Shown: positions 8,827 through 17,162 of the stretch, piece by piece
Layout of the letters: every line of letters starts with the position of its first letter
Numbering within the stretch: the stretch's first letter is position 1
Source: Nocardia spumae
GTDB taxonomy: Bacteria > Actinomycetota > Actinomycetes > Mycobacteriales > Mycobacteriaceae
Direction: 5' to 3'
NCBI RefSeq assembly: GCF_020733635.1
Contig: NZ_JAJFZL010000001.1
Coordinates: forward strand, 6,324,001-6,388,000
DNA length: 64,000 bases
Program-made: the position numbers and the translations under genes
The notes under the pieces: model-generated
What the model was told of the DNA's origin: nothing
Databases searched by the model: none
What the model saw: the letters and a program-made list of their open reading frames with translations, nothing else

Positions 8827-9054
8827 CTCGACCTCCTTGCAGGTGGGTAGACACCGACTCGGACGAGTCGGTGGGGGTGTGGCTGAACCCCCGAGACGGT
8901 GTCGTCGGAGACCTCGGCCGACCCCCATCGCTGGGAGTAGGGCAATCGGGTGTCGCGCCACGGTTTCCAGATCAGCCACGGCGTCATGGCGAGCGTGACC
9001 GGAACGGTATCGTCCGATCGCGGCGGGTCCGGAGACACCGCGCCACGGTTCGTA
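8827..9054. other. intergenic region upstream of the lipoprotein gene
   Basis: Between the small minus-strand reading frame ending at 9055 and the lipoprotein start. It contains the palindrome at 8852-8873 and otherwise no feature I can support. Confidence 0.4.
8852..8873 (-). promoter_or_regulatory. perfect 10-bp-arm palindrome, candidate operator
   Basis: CACCGACTCG-GA-CGAGTCGGTG, perfect dyad of 10 + 2 + 10, placed 26-47 bp before the TTG start of the lipoprotein-hemerythrin operon. The 2-nt centre is too tight for an RNA hairpin loop, so a dimeric repressor site is more likely than a terminator. The cognate regulator is not obvious nearby. Confidence 0.5.
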
Positions 9055-9159
9055 TCATGGTGCGCGCCTGCGATATTCGCGGCGCGGGGAGGATAGTGCG
9101 AGACACGCGCACAGTGCGGTGACAACCCACACCGTGCGCCATCGTGGTACCGGTGTCAT
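9055..9159 (-). CDS. possible 34-residue membrane peptide coupled to the CtaG gene
   Basis: The ATG (9157-9159) overlaps the TGA of the CtaG-type gene in an ATGA junction. The 34-residue frame reads MTPVPRWRTVWVVTALCACL followed by a short basic tail, so one membrane helix flanked by arginines. No independent ribosome site; expression would depend on coupling. Too short to classify, and chance occurrence is possible. Confidence 0.35.
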   Translation of the reverse strand: MTPVPRWRTVWVVTALCACLALSSPRREYRRRAP

Positions 9160-10247
9160 TGTGACTCCTCGCGATCGGCGCGGGGGGTGTCGCGCGGCGA
9201 TGCCGCGGTTGCTTCGGGATCGACGGGGGGCGCGACCGCGGTACGACCGGCGCCGTGGGCGCGAGCATCCGGCCTCGGGCGCGGAGGCGGGCCGTTCATG
9301 TGCGCCAAGCGCGCGTTGTAGGCGTCGAGGGCGGCTTGTTCGTGGTCGACGTCGGAGTCGAGGGCGCCGCTGCCGAGGAGCGCGCGGTGACGGATGCCGT
9401 CGAGCCAGGGGCCCAGCCCGGTGTCGCGGTCGCCGAGGCGAATCCATTGGCCCGCAACGGCGATCATGATCAGCATCATCAGCCCGTCGCCGCCGAGCCA
9501 CATGATGATCCCGGCCAGGTTCTGGTCGGCCAGCGCTTCCGGCCCCCAGTCGCGGGAGGCGGCGTAGGCGGGAGCGAGCACGGTCGACGACATCATCAGC
9601 GTGACACCGACCAGGGTGTCCGGTCCGACGCAGATGGCGAGCACCACGAAGCGCAGCGCGAATGGCCACTTCGGGTCGACGGTCAGTTCGTCACCGGCCA
9701 GGGGCAGCAGCAACAGGTATCCGGTGACCAGGTAGAGCACGAGTTCGCTGTCGTGGATCCACATGTGCGTCGACATCGCCTGCTGGAATCCGGTGAGGTG
9801 GGTGAGCAGCAACACGGCACTGTAGAGCGGCACGGTGAACTTCGCCGACACCGCGATCAGGAAGGCGCGGCTCGCTCGGATCCGGTCGATCGCCGCGGCG
9901 GTGCCGGATCCGGCGGCGTCGCGCAGAAGGCGAATCGGCTCTGCCCACACCAGCAGGGCGGGAATGACCATGATCAGCAGCAGGTGCACCACCATGTGCA
10001 CCGAGAACAGTGCGTGCGAGTACGTCGCGAGGGCACTGTCGACCGCGACGATCACCAGTGTCAGTGCGACCAGCCAGGACATTGTGCGCAGCAGCGGCCA
10101 CCGCAGCCCACGTCGCGCCGCCCGCCACACCAGATGGAGGTAGCCGGCCGCCGCGGCCACCACGAGCACGTCCACGATCGGCGACCACGTCCAGGTGCCG
10201 AAGATCGTTGCCGCGGTGGGTGCGGGAACGCCCTGCATGCCGGTCAC
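9156..10247 (-). CDS. CtaG (caa3-type) cytochrome oxidase assembly membrane protein
   Basis: Polytopic membrane protein, 363 residues with about nine hydrophobic segments, of the CtaG family thought to help copper insertion into cytochrome oxidase. Conserved histidines occur in FSVHMVVHLLLIM and MSTHMWIHDSELVLY, and the start IFGTWTWSPIVDVLV resembles the family. The last 90 residues are a hydrophilic, proline/alanine-rich tail. It lies divergent from the ClC gene and upstream of the lipoprotein-hemerythrin operon, suggesting a redox or respiratory block, which is inference. Confidence 0.85.
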   Translation of the reverse strand: MTGMQGVPAPTAATIFGTWTWSPIVDVLVVAAAAGYLHLVWRAARRGLRWPLLRTMSWLVALTLVIVAVDSALATYSHALFSVHMVVHLLLIMVIPALLVWAEPIRLLRDAAGSGTAAAIDRIRASRAFLIAVSAKFTVPLYSAVLLLTHLTGFQQAMSTHMWIHDSELVLYLVTGYLLLLPLAGDELTVDPKWPFALRFVVLAICVGPDTLVGVTLMMSSTVLAPAYAASRDWGPEALADQNLAGIIMWLGGDGLMMLIMIAVAGQWIRLGDRDTGLGPWLDGIRHRALLGSGALDSDVDHEQAALDAYNARLAHMNGPPPRPRPDARAHGAGRTAVAPPVDPEATAASPRDTPRADREESQ

Positions 10248-10273
10248 TGTCGATCTCCAAATACGAGCACTCT

Positions 10274-10292
10274 ACAATTGTTGCACTGTGCA
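10274..10292. promoter_or_regulatory. two adjacent palindromes between CtaG and ClC genes
   Basis: ACAATTGT (10274-10281) abuts TGCAC-T-GTGCA (10282-10292) in the 75-bp divergent gap. Both are perfect dyads, so a shared regulator site for the two divergent genes is plausible; the MarR at 12.2-12.7 kb is a candidate binder. No promoter hexamers were identified with confidence. Confidence 0.35.
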
Positions 10293-10322
10293 TGGTTTTG
10301 GATTCGTTCGAGGGTGGTCGGC

Positions 10323-12170
10323 ATGGTTGTGAGACCCTCGGAGGCGCCGAGTGACCGGTGGTGGTCGCTGCCGCTGCCGCGGCCGACGCCGTGGCGGGAG
10401 TGGCTGCGGGAAAGTCGCGGCGGTCTGGTGGTGCTCGCGTTGGCGATCGGCGCGGGCGCCGGCGGTGGTGCGATCGTCTTTCGCTGGCTGATAACGACTT
10501 TCACCAAGATCTTGTCCGGGCATGAGGACTATTCGACCGCCGGGCGCGTGTTGAATTCGCATGTGCCCTTCCTCGGGCCGTGGTTCGTGGTGCTGGCTCC
10601 GGTGGTAGCGGGGCTGATCTACGGGCCGCTGGTATATCGGTTCGCGCCCGAGGCGCGGGGGCACGGTGTGCCCGAGGTCATGTATGCCGTGGCCGAGCGG
10701 GGTGGGCGGATTCCGCCGCAGGTGACCGTCGTGAAGGCGCTCGCCTCGGCGTTGTGTATCGGCGGTGGGGGTTCGGTGGGCCGCGAGGGGCCGATCGTGC
10801 AGATCGGTTCGGCGTGGGGGTCGAGTATCGGGCGGTTTACTCGAATGCCGGAGCGGCGCTTGCGAATTCTCGTCGCGTGCGGTGCAGCCGGCGGTATCGC
10901 CGCGACGTTCAACGCGCCCATCGCCGGGCCGTTTTTCGCGATGGAGCTGATCCTGCGCGACTTCGCCGCCGAGTCCTTCGGCGCGGTGGTGTTGTCCAGC
11001 GTCACCGCGAGCGTGATCGGCCGCGCCGCCCTCGGCAACGAGCCGTTTCTGGACCTGCCCGCGTTCAGCCTGCATTCGGGTTGGGAATACGGTGCTTTCG
11101 CTCTGCTCGGCGTGGTGGTCGGCGCGATCGGTGTCGGCTTCACCCATGTGCTGTACCGCATCGAGGATCTCTGCGATTGGGCCTGGCGCGGGCCGGAGTG
11201 GCTGCGGCCCGCCGCCGGCGGACTGCTGCTGGGTGGCGTGCTGCTGGTGCTGCCGCAGATGTACGGCGTCGGCTACCCGGTGCTCGGCAATGCCATCGGC
11301 GGGCACTATGCGCTCTGGATGCTGACTGTCCTGATGGTCGGCAAAATGCTCGCGACAAGCCTCACGATAGGCATCGGCGGCTCGGGCGGGGTGTTCGCAC
11401 CGTCGCTGTTCATCGGCGCGATGGGCGGCACCGCATTCGGTGTCGTGGTCCACCACCTGTTCCCCACCGCGACCGCGGCGCCGGGGATGTATGGGCTGAT
11501 CGGCATGGGCGCCGCGTTCGCGGGTTCGACACGGGCGGCCATCACCGCGGTGCTCATCCTGTTCGAGCTGACCGGTGAGTATTCGATCATCCTGCCGCTC
11601 ATGCTGGCCGTGGTCATCGCCACCGGCACCTCCCGGGTGCTGTCGAAGGAGACGATCTACACCCTCAAACTCACGCGCCGCGGCGTGGATCTCGATGCGG
11701 CACATGCTGGTCCGGCCGGACGGCTCGACCGCATCCTGGTCACGGAGGTGATGGAGCCGTGTCCGGAACCGATCGCGGACGACACCAGGATCGACGACGC
11801 CAGTCGCGTCGTCTGGACATCGGCGCACGCGATGGTGCCGATCATCAGCGCGGACGGCCGATATCGCGGTTGCGTCAGCGCCGCGGCGGTGGCCGAAACC
11901 CTGGCAGATACCGAATCCGCCGACACCACCGTCGCCGATCTGGCGGTGCTGCCACCCACGATCACCGAAACCAGCACGCTCGCAACCGCTCTCGACGCAC
12001 TGACCGGACAACCGGGCACCGGGGTCCCGGTCGTGAACGGTGCCGGCGACACCGTCATCGGCTGGCTCACCCACAGCGCCGTACTCGGCGCCGTGCACGG
12101 CTCGAACACCGTCGACCCGACCCGAGCGGCACAGCCGGCGGTGGCACACGGTGCCGTGCCACTCCCATGA
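10323..12170 (+). CDS. ClC-family chloride channel/antiporter with C-terminal CBS pair
   Basis: Integral membrane Cl- channel or Cl-/H+ exchanger, 615 residues. The selectivity-filter motif GSVGREGP (about 150) carries the gating glutamate, and GGVFAPSL (about 355) is the second filter loop. After the transmembrane part two CBS-like motifs (about 465-600) form a cytosolic regulatory module. The ATG at 10323 has GAGGGTGG about 8-15 nt upstream and opens directly on the family N-terminus; the frame stays open far upstream only by chance. The stop lies in a 17-bp tandem duplication. Confidence 0.92.
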   Translation: MVVRPSEAPSDRWWSLPLPRPTPWREWLRESRGGLVVLALAIGAGAGGGAIVFRWLITTFTKILSGHEDYSTAGRVLNSHVPFLGPWFVVLAPVVAGLIYGPLVYRFAPEARGHGVPEVMYAVAERGGRIPPQVTVVKALASALCIGGGGSVGREGPIVQIGSAWGSSIGRFTRMPERRLRILVACGAAGGIAATFNAPIAGPFFAMELILRDFAAESFGAVVLSSVTASVIGRAALGNEPFLDLPAFSLHSGWEYGAFALLGVVVGAIGVGFTHVLYRIEDLCDWAWRGPEWLRPAAGGLLLGGVLLVLPQMYGVGYPVLGNAIGGHYALWMLTVLMVGKMLATSLTIGIGGSGGVFAPSLFIGAMGGTAFGVVVHHLFPTATAAPGMYGLIGMGAAFAGSTRAAITAVLILFELTGEYSIILPLMLAVVIATGTSRVLSKETIYTLKLTRRGVDLDAAHAGPAGRLDRILVTEVMEPCPEPIADDTRIDDASRVVWTSAHAMVPIISADGRYRGCVSAAAVAETLADTESADTTVADLAVLPPTITETSTLATALDALTGQPGTGVPVVNGAGDTVIGWLTHSAVLGAVHGSNTVDPTRAAQPAVAHGAVPLP

Positions 12171-12187
12171 CCGTGCCACTCCCATGA
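12154..12187. repeat. 17-bp perfect tandem duplication at the ClC stop codon
   Basis: CCGTGCCACTCCCATGA occurs twice in a row (12154-12170, 12171-12187). The first copy contains the ClC stop codon, so the duplication leaves the protein unchanged. Probably a slippage event. Confidence 0.8.
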
Positions 12188-12218
12188 CGACGCGGGCCGA
12201 GCGGTCCCGCCTCCGGCG

Positions 12219-12707
12219 CTAGAGCTGATAGCCCTCGATATCGTCGCCCGGAGGCGGTTCACCGCCGGCCGCGGTGAACGCCGTCAGCGCCCGCACCAAA
12301 CCCGCCCGGTCGGCGACGGGCATCTTGGCGGCCACGGCGGCGATCTCGTTGCGCCGGTAAGCGGTGGCGGTGTCGACCACTTGCCGGCCGCGCTCGGTCA
12401 GCGCGACGATCTGCTCGCGGCGCGAGTTCGGATTGGTCCGCCGGTCCAAAAGACCGCCGGTGACCAGGCGGTCCACCATGCGGGTGGCCGTGGACGGCTG
12501 CACATTGAGCAAACCGGCCAGCGTCGCGACATTCGACGGACCACGGCTCGAGAGAATGACCAACGTGCGAAACTGCGGAATCGTGATCGAGTCGTCGACC
12601 GCCGCGATAGAGCGGGCCGACATCGCCACCAGCAGGCGAGAAGCCGTCAGCAACGCATCGGTCAGCTCATCGATGTCGCGTGCCGCGGCGGTCTCGGTCT
12701 TCGTCAC
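12219..12707 (-). CDS. MarR-family transcriptional regulator
   Basis: Winged-helix dimeric repressor, 162 residues from the GTG at 12707. GGAGGAGG lies 5 nt before this GTG, which decides the start. The DNA-binding core is PSNVATLAGLLNVQPSTATR and MVDRLVTGGLLDRRTNPNSR, with the wing R-R-E-Q-I-V-A-L-T. It lies downstream of and in the same direction as the MFS pump and converges on the ClC gene. Target unknown; phenolic or drug ligands are usual for the family. Confidence 0.88.
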   Translation of the reverse strand: MTKTETAAARDIDELTDALLTASRLLVAMSARSIAAVDDSITIPQFRTLVILSSRGPSNVATLAGLLNVQPSTATRMVDRLVTGGLLDRRTNPNSRREQIVALTERGRQVVDTATAYRRNEIAAVAAKMPVADRAGLVRALTAFTAAGGEPPPGDDIEGYQL

Positions 12708-12970
12708 GGTCACCTCCTCCGCTGCATCCGTTCTACCCGTTGTCACGACATATGCGCCGATCGTCGAATCATATTGTTCGGCCGTCGGCGAGCGCGATCG
12801 GCGTCACGCGCCGGCCACGGCAAATGCCCGATATACGGCTGTCGCGAGCACGGGCGTCGGGTTCGTGACTACCGGGTCGGCGGCGGTGGGTAGATCACGG
12901 CAGGGTCCGATCTCCTCGCCGCCCACACCCACCGATGAACTGATCCAGAGGACAGTTGTGCAGCGATAGA
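12708..12970. other. intergenic region between MFS and MarR genes
   Basis: 263 bp between two minus-strand genes. I see no terminator, repeat or additional reading frame that can be supported. Confidence 0.4.
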
Positions 12971-14377
12971 TTATGCGCGGTCACGTCGGCCTGGGAGCAG
13001 CCATGTCAGCGCGGCGACGACCAGCATGACAGCGGCCATCGCCACGAATGCCCGCCCGTAGGCATGTGCGACCGTTGCAGTGCCGGTGCTGGCGGGGACG
13101 GCCAGGGTGACCAGGACGGCGAGGCCGAGGGCGCCGCCGATCTGTTTGGTCGTGTTCATCAATCCCGACGCCGCGCCCGCTTCGCGGGGGTCGACACCGG
13201 CGGTGACCGCGGTCGTGACCGGGGTGTTCAGCAGCCCGCTGCCGATGCTGAAAACGATGGCGGGGCCGAGGATCCCGGACACATACCCCGTGCCAGGGGT
13301 CAGATGGCTCTGCCACCAGAACCCGGCCGCGGCGAGCACGCTTCCGGCGGCGATGACCAGCCGGGTGTCGGCGTAGCGCATCAGCCACGGCGTGACCCGG
13401 GTACCGACCAGGATGGTGACCAGGGTGTGGGGCAGGAACGCCAGCCCGGCCCGCAGCGGGCTGTATCCGAGGACGTTCTGCATGCCCAGGGTCAGGAAGT
13501 ACCACATCGGATTCAGGCACGCCCCTGCCAACAGCATCACCACGTTCCCCACTCCGACCGACCGAATCCGCAACAGCCGCAACGGAATCAGCGGCACCGC
13601 GACCTTCGCCTCCACTGCCACGAACCCGGCCAGCAGCACCAGTCCGGCACCGATCCCGGCCACGGTTTGCGGCGCCGTCCAGCCGCCGACCGCCGCTTGC
13701 GCGACCCCGAACGCCAGCCCGCCGAGCCCGGCCGTGGCCAGCACCGCCCCGGCCACATCCAGCGGCTCCCGGCTGTCACGGCCGGTATCGGCGGGCACGA
13801 CTCGCAGTGACCACGCCCAGGCGAGCAGGCCGATGGGGATATTGATCAGCAGGGTCGACCGCCACGACAGGAACTCCGTCAGCACGCCGCCGAGTAGATT
13901 GCCCGCCGTGCCTCCGGCCAGTCCGACTGCCGTCCACACCGCCAGTGCCCTTGTGCGCTGCGGGCCTTCGTCGACGGAGGTGGTCAGCAGCGTCAGTGTT
14001 GCCGGAGCCAGCACCGCAGCCCCCACGCCCTGCGCGACCCGGGCCGCCACCAGCATGCCTGGTGACATCGCGAGTCCGCCGGCCAGGCTCGCCGCGGTGA
14101 ACACCCCGAGCCCGGCCAGGAACACCCGGCGGCGCCCGAACAGATCCGCCACCCGCCCGCCGAGCAGCAGCAGCCCGGCGAAGGTCAGCGCGTAGGCATT
14201 GATCACCCACTGCAGCCCGGTGTCGGCGAACCCCAGCCCGCCCCGGATCGACGGCAACGCCACGTTCACCACCGACACGTCCAGCACCACCATGAACTGC
14301 GCCGCGCACACCACCGCCAGCAACGCCTTCAGCCCGCCACGGCGGGTCCCCGTGCGGTTTGCGGCCGCCGGATCCAC
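12971..14377 (-). CDS. MFS drug efflux transporter, DHA2 (14-TM) family
   Basis: Proton-driven multidrug exporter of the EmrB/QacA type, 468 residues. The N-terminus has FMVVLDVSVVNVALPSI (family motif D1), motif A is GRVADLFGRRRVF, and motif C is AVGLAGGTAGNLLGGVL. The GTG at 14377 has GGGAGG 6-8 nt upstream. It is divergent from a TetR gene, with a 29-bp operator-like dyad between them, the standard layout of a repressed efflux pump. Substrate unknown. Confidence 0.92.
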   Translation of the reverse strand: MDPAAANRTGTRRGGLKALLAVVCAAQFMVVLDVSVVNVALPSIRGGLGFADTGLQWVINAYALTFAGLLLLGGRVADLFGRRRVFLAGLGVFTAASLAGGLAMSPGMLVAARVAQGVGAAVLAPATLTLLTTSVDEGPQRTRALAVWTAVGLAGGTAGNLLGGVLTEFLSWRSTLLINIPIGLLAWAWSLRVVPADTGRDSREPLDVAGAVLATAGLGGLAFGVAQAAVGGWTAPQTVAGIGAGLVLLAGFVAVEAKVAVPLIPLRLLRIRSVGVGNVVMLLAGACLNPMWYFLTLGMQNVLGYSPLRAGLAFLPHTLVTILVGTRVTPWLMRYADTRLVIAAGSVLAAAGFWWQSHLTPGTGYVSGILGPAIVFSIGSGLLNTPVTTAVTAGVDPREAGAASGLMNTTKQIGGALGLAVLVTLAVPASTGTATVAHAYGRAFVAMAAVMLVVAALTWLLPGRRDRA

Positions 14378-14404
14378 CGCCCACCTCCCACCAATACTGA
14401 TACT

Positions 14405-14433
14405 GATACATGTGTACCGTATACACTTGTATC
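14405..14433. promoter_or_regulatory. TetR operator between MFS and TetR genes
   Basis: GATACATGTGTA, 5-nt spacer CCGTA, TACACTTGTATC: 12-bp arms with a single mismatch, inside the 84-bp divergent gap. Size and position fit a TetR dimer site repressing both genes. Binding is inferred. Confidence 0.65.
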
Positions 14434-14461
14434 AAAATTTCGAGCGGGAAGGAATGCCGAG

Positions 14462-15073
14462 GTGCCCAGGACTGCCGACCACACCACACGTCGCGCGCAG
14501 ATCGCGGAGGCACTGGTCCGGGTAGCGACCCGGGACGGCCTGCATGCGGTGTCGATGCGGTCGGTCGCCGCCGAGGCCGGGATATCACTGCGCTTGGTGC
14601 AGTACTACTTCCAGACCAAGACCGGCCTGCTGATCGGCGCGCTGGAGCATCTGGAACAGCAGTCCCGGCAGCGGTGGGCCGACCGGCTCAGCGGGCTGGC
14701 GGATCCCCCGCCCACGCGGGCATTCATGGAGGCGTTCGTGGCCGAAGCACTGCCGACCGACGAGCCCAGCCGCGCGTTTCACCTGGTCGGCACCTCGTAC
14801 GCGATGCTCGCCCGCACCGACCCCGACCTCGCCGCACACCCGTTCGCGGCCGGGATCGACCGCCTCGAAGATCAGCTCGCCCACGCGCTTACCCGCGCCC
14901 GCGACAACGGCGACCTCGCACCTGGTCTCGATCCACTCTTCGAGGCGACCCGGCTGGTCATGATGGTCAATGGCCTGGGCACCGCCGTGCTGGCCGGGCA
15001 TCGCGACCCCGACTACGCCCTCGCTGTGCTCCACGACCACCTCGACCGCATCTTTCCCATCACGATGTCCTGA
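14462..15073 (+). CDS. TetR-family repressor of the divergent MFS pump
   Basis: 203-residue regulator. The N-terminal DNA-binding domain is TTRRAQIAEALVRVATRDGL and SMRSVAAEAGISLRLVQYYF (recognition helix), and the helical C-terminal half binds ligand. The GTG at 14462 is supported by GGGAAGGA upstream and the conserved position of RAQIAEAL. Divergent arrangement with the pump and the dyad at 14405 point to local efflux control. Confidence 0.9.
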   Translation: MPRTADHTTRRAQIAEALVRVATRDGLHAVSMRSVAAEAGISLRLVQYYFQTKTGLLIGALEHLEQQSRQRWADRLSGLADPPPTRAFMEAFVAEALPTDEPSRAFHLVGTSYAMLARTDPDLAAHPFAAGIDRLEDQLAHALTRARDNGDLAPGLDPLFEATRLVMMVNGLGTAVLAGHRDPDYALAVLHDHLDRIFPITMS

Positions 15074-15321
15074 CTCGGCACGAGATCTACGACCACCCGC
15101 TATGCAGCCAAAACCTGTGGCGCAAAGCAAGATTCGACTGCTGCTCGTCTCGCCGGACTCAGCGGCGCATCGCCGCCGGCCACCGATATATACGCTCCAC
15201 GCGCCGGCACCCGCCATCGCCGTCCTGGACATCGCCCGGTTCGGGCAAAGGCCTCGGCGACACGCTTTACCTCTCCCCCGCCTGCTCGGTCCGCCCCGTT
15301 GGCGTGACAAGAGATGAACGC
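15074..15321. other. intergenic region between two TetR genes
   Basis: 248 bp with no reading frame I can support. Its last 6 bases begin the 32-bp palindrome described separately. Confidence 0.4.
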
Positions 15322-15347
15322 ATGTTTACTATAGTAAACATGCGTTC
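15316..15347. promoter_or_regulatory. 32-bp perfect palindrome spanning the start of a TetR gene
   Basis: Half-site GAACGCATGTTTACTA is followed at once by its exact reverse complement. Each arm contains an ATG on the coding strand (15322 and 15340), so the dyad covers both possible start codons. A TetR dimer or pair of dimers here would block transcription or early elongation of its own gene. As RNA it would also form a 16-bp stem over the initiation region, although with no loop. Confidence 0.7.
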
Positions 15348-15999
15348 ACCCGATGAAGATCGTACGGCGCGAGCGAGGATTCGCGACGAAGCACTGCGCC
15401 TGTTCGCCGACCGCGGGCCGGATGTGGTGACGGTCCGCGATATCGCCGGCGCGGCCTCGGTATCGCCCGCTCTGGTGATGCGTCACTACCAGTCCAAGGA
15501 TGGGTTGCGCGCTGTCGTGGACGAGTATGTCGTCACGGTGTTCGAATCCCTGCTGGACCAGGTCACCGATCCGGGCGCCGATGGCGCGTTCGATACCGGA
15601 CGGGCAGGGAGTCTGGCGGAGCTGGTGATCGAACAGCTTCCGGCCGACTCGCCGGTTCCTGCGTACCTCGGGCGCATGCTGTTGTCGGGAAGCGCGGCCG
15701 GGACAGCGCTTTTCGCTCGCCTGTACGCGATCAGCCGCGAGGCACTCGACGGTATGGCCGCGGCAGGCTGGGCCGAACGCGGACCGGATCCCGCGGTTCG
15801 AGCCGCCTTTCTGCTCGTCAATGATCTCGCCGTGCTGATGTTGCGGCCACGACTCAACGAGGTGCTCGGATTCGAACTATTGTCGACGCACGGCATGCAG
15901 CGGTGGGGCATCGAGGTGTTGTCGATCTACCGGCGCGGTCTGGCGACCGGCGCGACCGATCCGGACGATACAGCCGGACGTACGAAATCCTCAGCGTGA
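15322..15999 (+). CDS. TetR-family regulator, probably autoregulated
   Basis: 225-residue protein from the ATG at 15322, or 219 from the ATG at 15340, whose product begins MRSPDEDRTARARIRDEALR in normal TetR register; the first six residues would come from the palindrome. DNA-binding part: RLFADRGPDVVTVRDIAGAA and SVSPALVMRHYQSKDGL. The next gene, a deazaflavin-type nitroreductase, begins 25 bp later and is probably co-transcribed and co-regulated. The ribosome site is weak (AAGAG), so a leaderless or near-leaderless mRNA starting inside the palindrome is possible. Confidence 0.85.
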   Translation: MFTIVNMRSPDEDRTARARIRDEALRLFADRGPDVVTVRDIAGAASVSPALVMRHYQSKDGLRAVVDEYVVTVFESLLDQVTDPGADGAFDTGRAGSLAELVIEQLPADSPVPAYLGRMLLSGSAAGTALFARLYAISREALDGMAAAGWAERGPDPAVRAAFLLVNDLAVLMLRPRLNEVLGFELLSTHGMQRWGIEVLSIYRRGLATGATDPDDTAGRTKSSA

Positions 16000-16024
16000 T
16001 AACTTCTTTCGTGAAAGGTCAGTC

Positions 16025-16528
16025 ATGTCGAAAATGTCGACAGTGCCCGCCGCAATCGGCGACGTCCTCGTTACCGGGGCTACGAAAGCCCTCCACAATC
16101 GGCGGCTCATGCGCACGCCCATTCATCTGTATCGGGCGCGACTCGGATTCCTGTTCGGATCACGCATGCTGATGCTCGAACACATCGGCCGCAAGTCCGG
16201 CACTCGCCGATACGTTGTCCTGGAGGTGATCGACCGTCCCGAGCCGGACACTTACGTGGTGGTCTCCGGCTTCGGAACCCGGGCACAGTGGTTTCGAAAT
16301 TTGCAGTCCCACCCGTCGGGGCGGGTATGGACCGGGCTGCGCGCGGCGGTACCGGCTGCCGCACGGGTGCTGAGTTCAGAAGAGGCCGCGGGGTCGCTGC
16401 GGACCTACATCACGCGTCACCACCGTGCTTGGAACGCGTTGAAGCCCGCGCTCGAGAACACCTTCGGCGCCGAGATCGACGAAACGGCTCCCAGCATACC
16501 GATGGTCGAACTGCGGCTGCACCGCTGA
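16025..16528 (+). CDS. deazaflavin-dependent nitroreductase (PF04075 type)
   Basis: 167-residue split-beta-barrel protein of the Ddn/F420-dependent reductase family. Recognisable elements are MLEHIGRKSGTRRYVVLEV (phosphate/cofactor loop) and VVSGFGTRAQWFRNLQSHP. Relatives reduce quinones or nitro compounds with F420H2. AAAGG sits 7-8 nt before the ATG. It follows a TetR gene by 25 bp, suggesting a small inducible redox operon. Substrate and cofactor are inferred from family. Confidence 0.85.
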   Translation: MSKMSTVPAAIGDVLVTGATKALHNRRLMRTPIHLYRARLGFLFGSRMLMLEHIGRKSGTRRYVVLEVIDRPEPDTYVVVSGFGTRAQWFRNLQSHPSGRVWTGLRAAVPAAARVLSSEEAAGSLRTYITRHHRAWNALKPALENTFGAEIDETAPSIPMVELRLHR

Positions 16529-16674
16529 GCCCGCCGATCGTCGTCGGACGGGGGCGGTCGCGTGGCCTGTTCTGCGCGGTACGCACGGTGTGCGCCACGG
16601 CCAACGGGCTGGGCCCGCGAACCGACCTGACGCCGGCCCTCGACTCGGTGACGTCGGACCGCCCCGGAAATTCC

Positions 16675-17133
16675 CTATCCCTGTTGTTCGCGCCAACGTT
16701 CGATGAGTGCCGGCATCTCATGTGCCATGTAGGCGTAGAAGCCCTGCATCTCACCAAGCCTGACAGCGGTCGGGGTGTTGTCGGCGACCGCGTCGAGACC
16801 GTCCTGAGCGGCGTCCTGCATAACTTTCAACATGACATTCTGTTGCGAGAACAAGTTCGCCCACACGCCATTGGGAAAGCGATAGTGCTCCCGACGGCTG
16901 CCCGGCGCCGGCACCCGCTCTACCATCCCCGACTGCGTCAACTGTTTGATCGCGGCCGATACCGCACCGGAACTGATCGACAGTTGCTCACACAGATCGG
17001 CCGCTGTCATCGTGTCCTGCTCGGTATACAGCAGCGCGGTCATCACCCGCGCCGTCGTCTTCTGCATCCCGCCCTGCGCCAGAGTCAAGGCCAGCCGCTC
17101 GGCCGCATCACGAAGTCGCTGCTCGGTAGTCAC
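16675..17133 (-). CDS. MarR/GbsR-like regulator of the divergent ABC exporter
   Basis: 152-residue winged-helix protein. The core is TMTAADLCEQLSISSGAVSA and AIKQLTQSGMVERVPAPGSR, followed by a wing with HYRFPNGVW typical of GbsR-like proteins. The GTG at 17133 gives VTTEQRLRDAAERLALTLAQ as the N-terminus; longer frames read through the operator. Divergent from the ABC ATPase with two copies of TCTGAATATTC in the gap. Confidence 0.82.
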   Translation of the reverse strand: MTTEQRLRDAAERLALTLAQGGMQKTTARVMTALLYTEQDTMTAADLCEQLSISSGAVSAAIKQLTQSGMVERVPAPGSRREHYRFPNGVWANLFSQQNVMLKVMQDAAQDGLDAVADNTPTAVRLGEMQGFYAYMAHEMPALIERWREQQG

Positions 17134-17162
17134 AACACCACCATACAGAAGGATCCGATAGT

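Noticed and set aside
9255..10322. Upstream extension of the ClC reading frame, giving a 971-residue protein
   Set aside because: This part is antisense to the CtaG-type gene and has Arg/His/Gln-rich non-protein composition; the ClC family N-terminus begins right after the ATG at 10323.
10272..12185. 637-residue open frame antisense to the ClC gene
   Set aside because: Composition is typical of a shadow frame in high-GC DNA; no ribosome site or recognisable motif, while the plus strand encodes a clear ClC protein.
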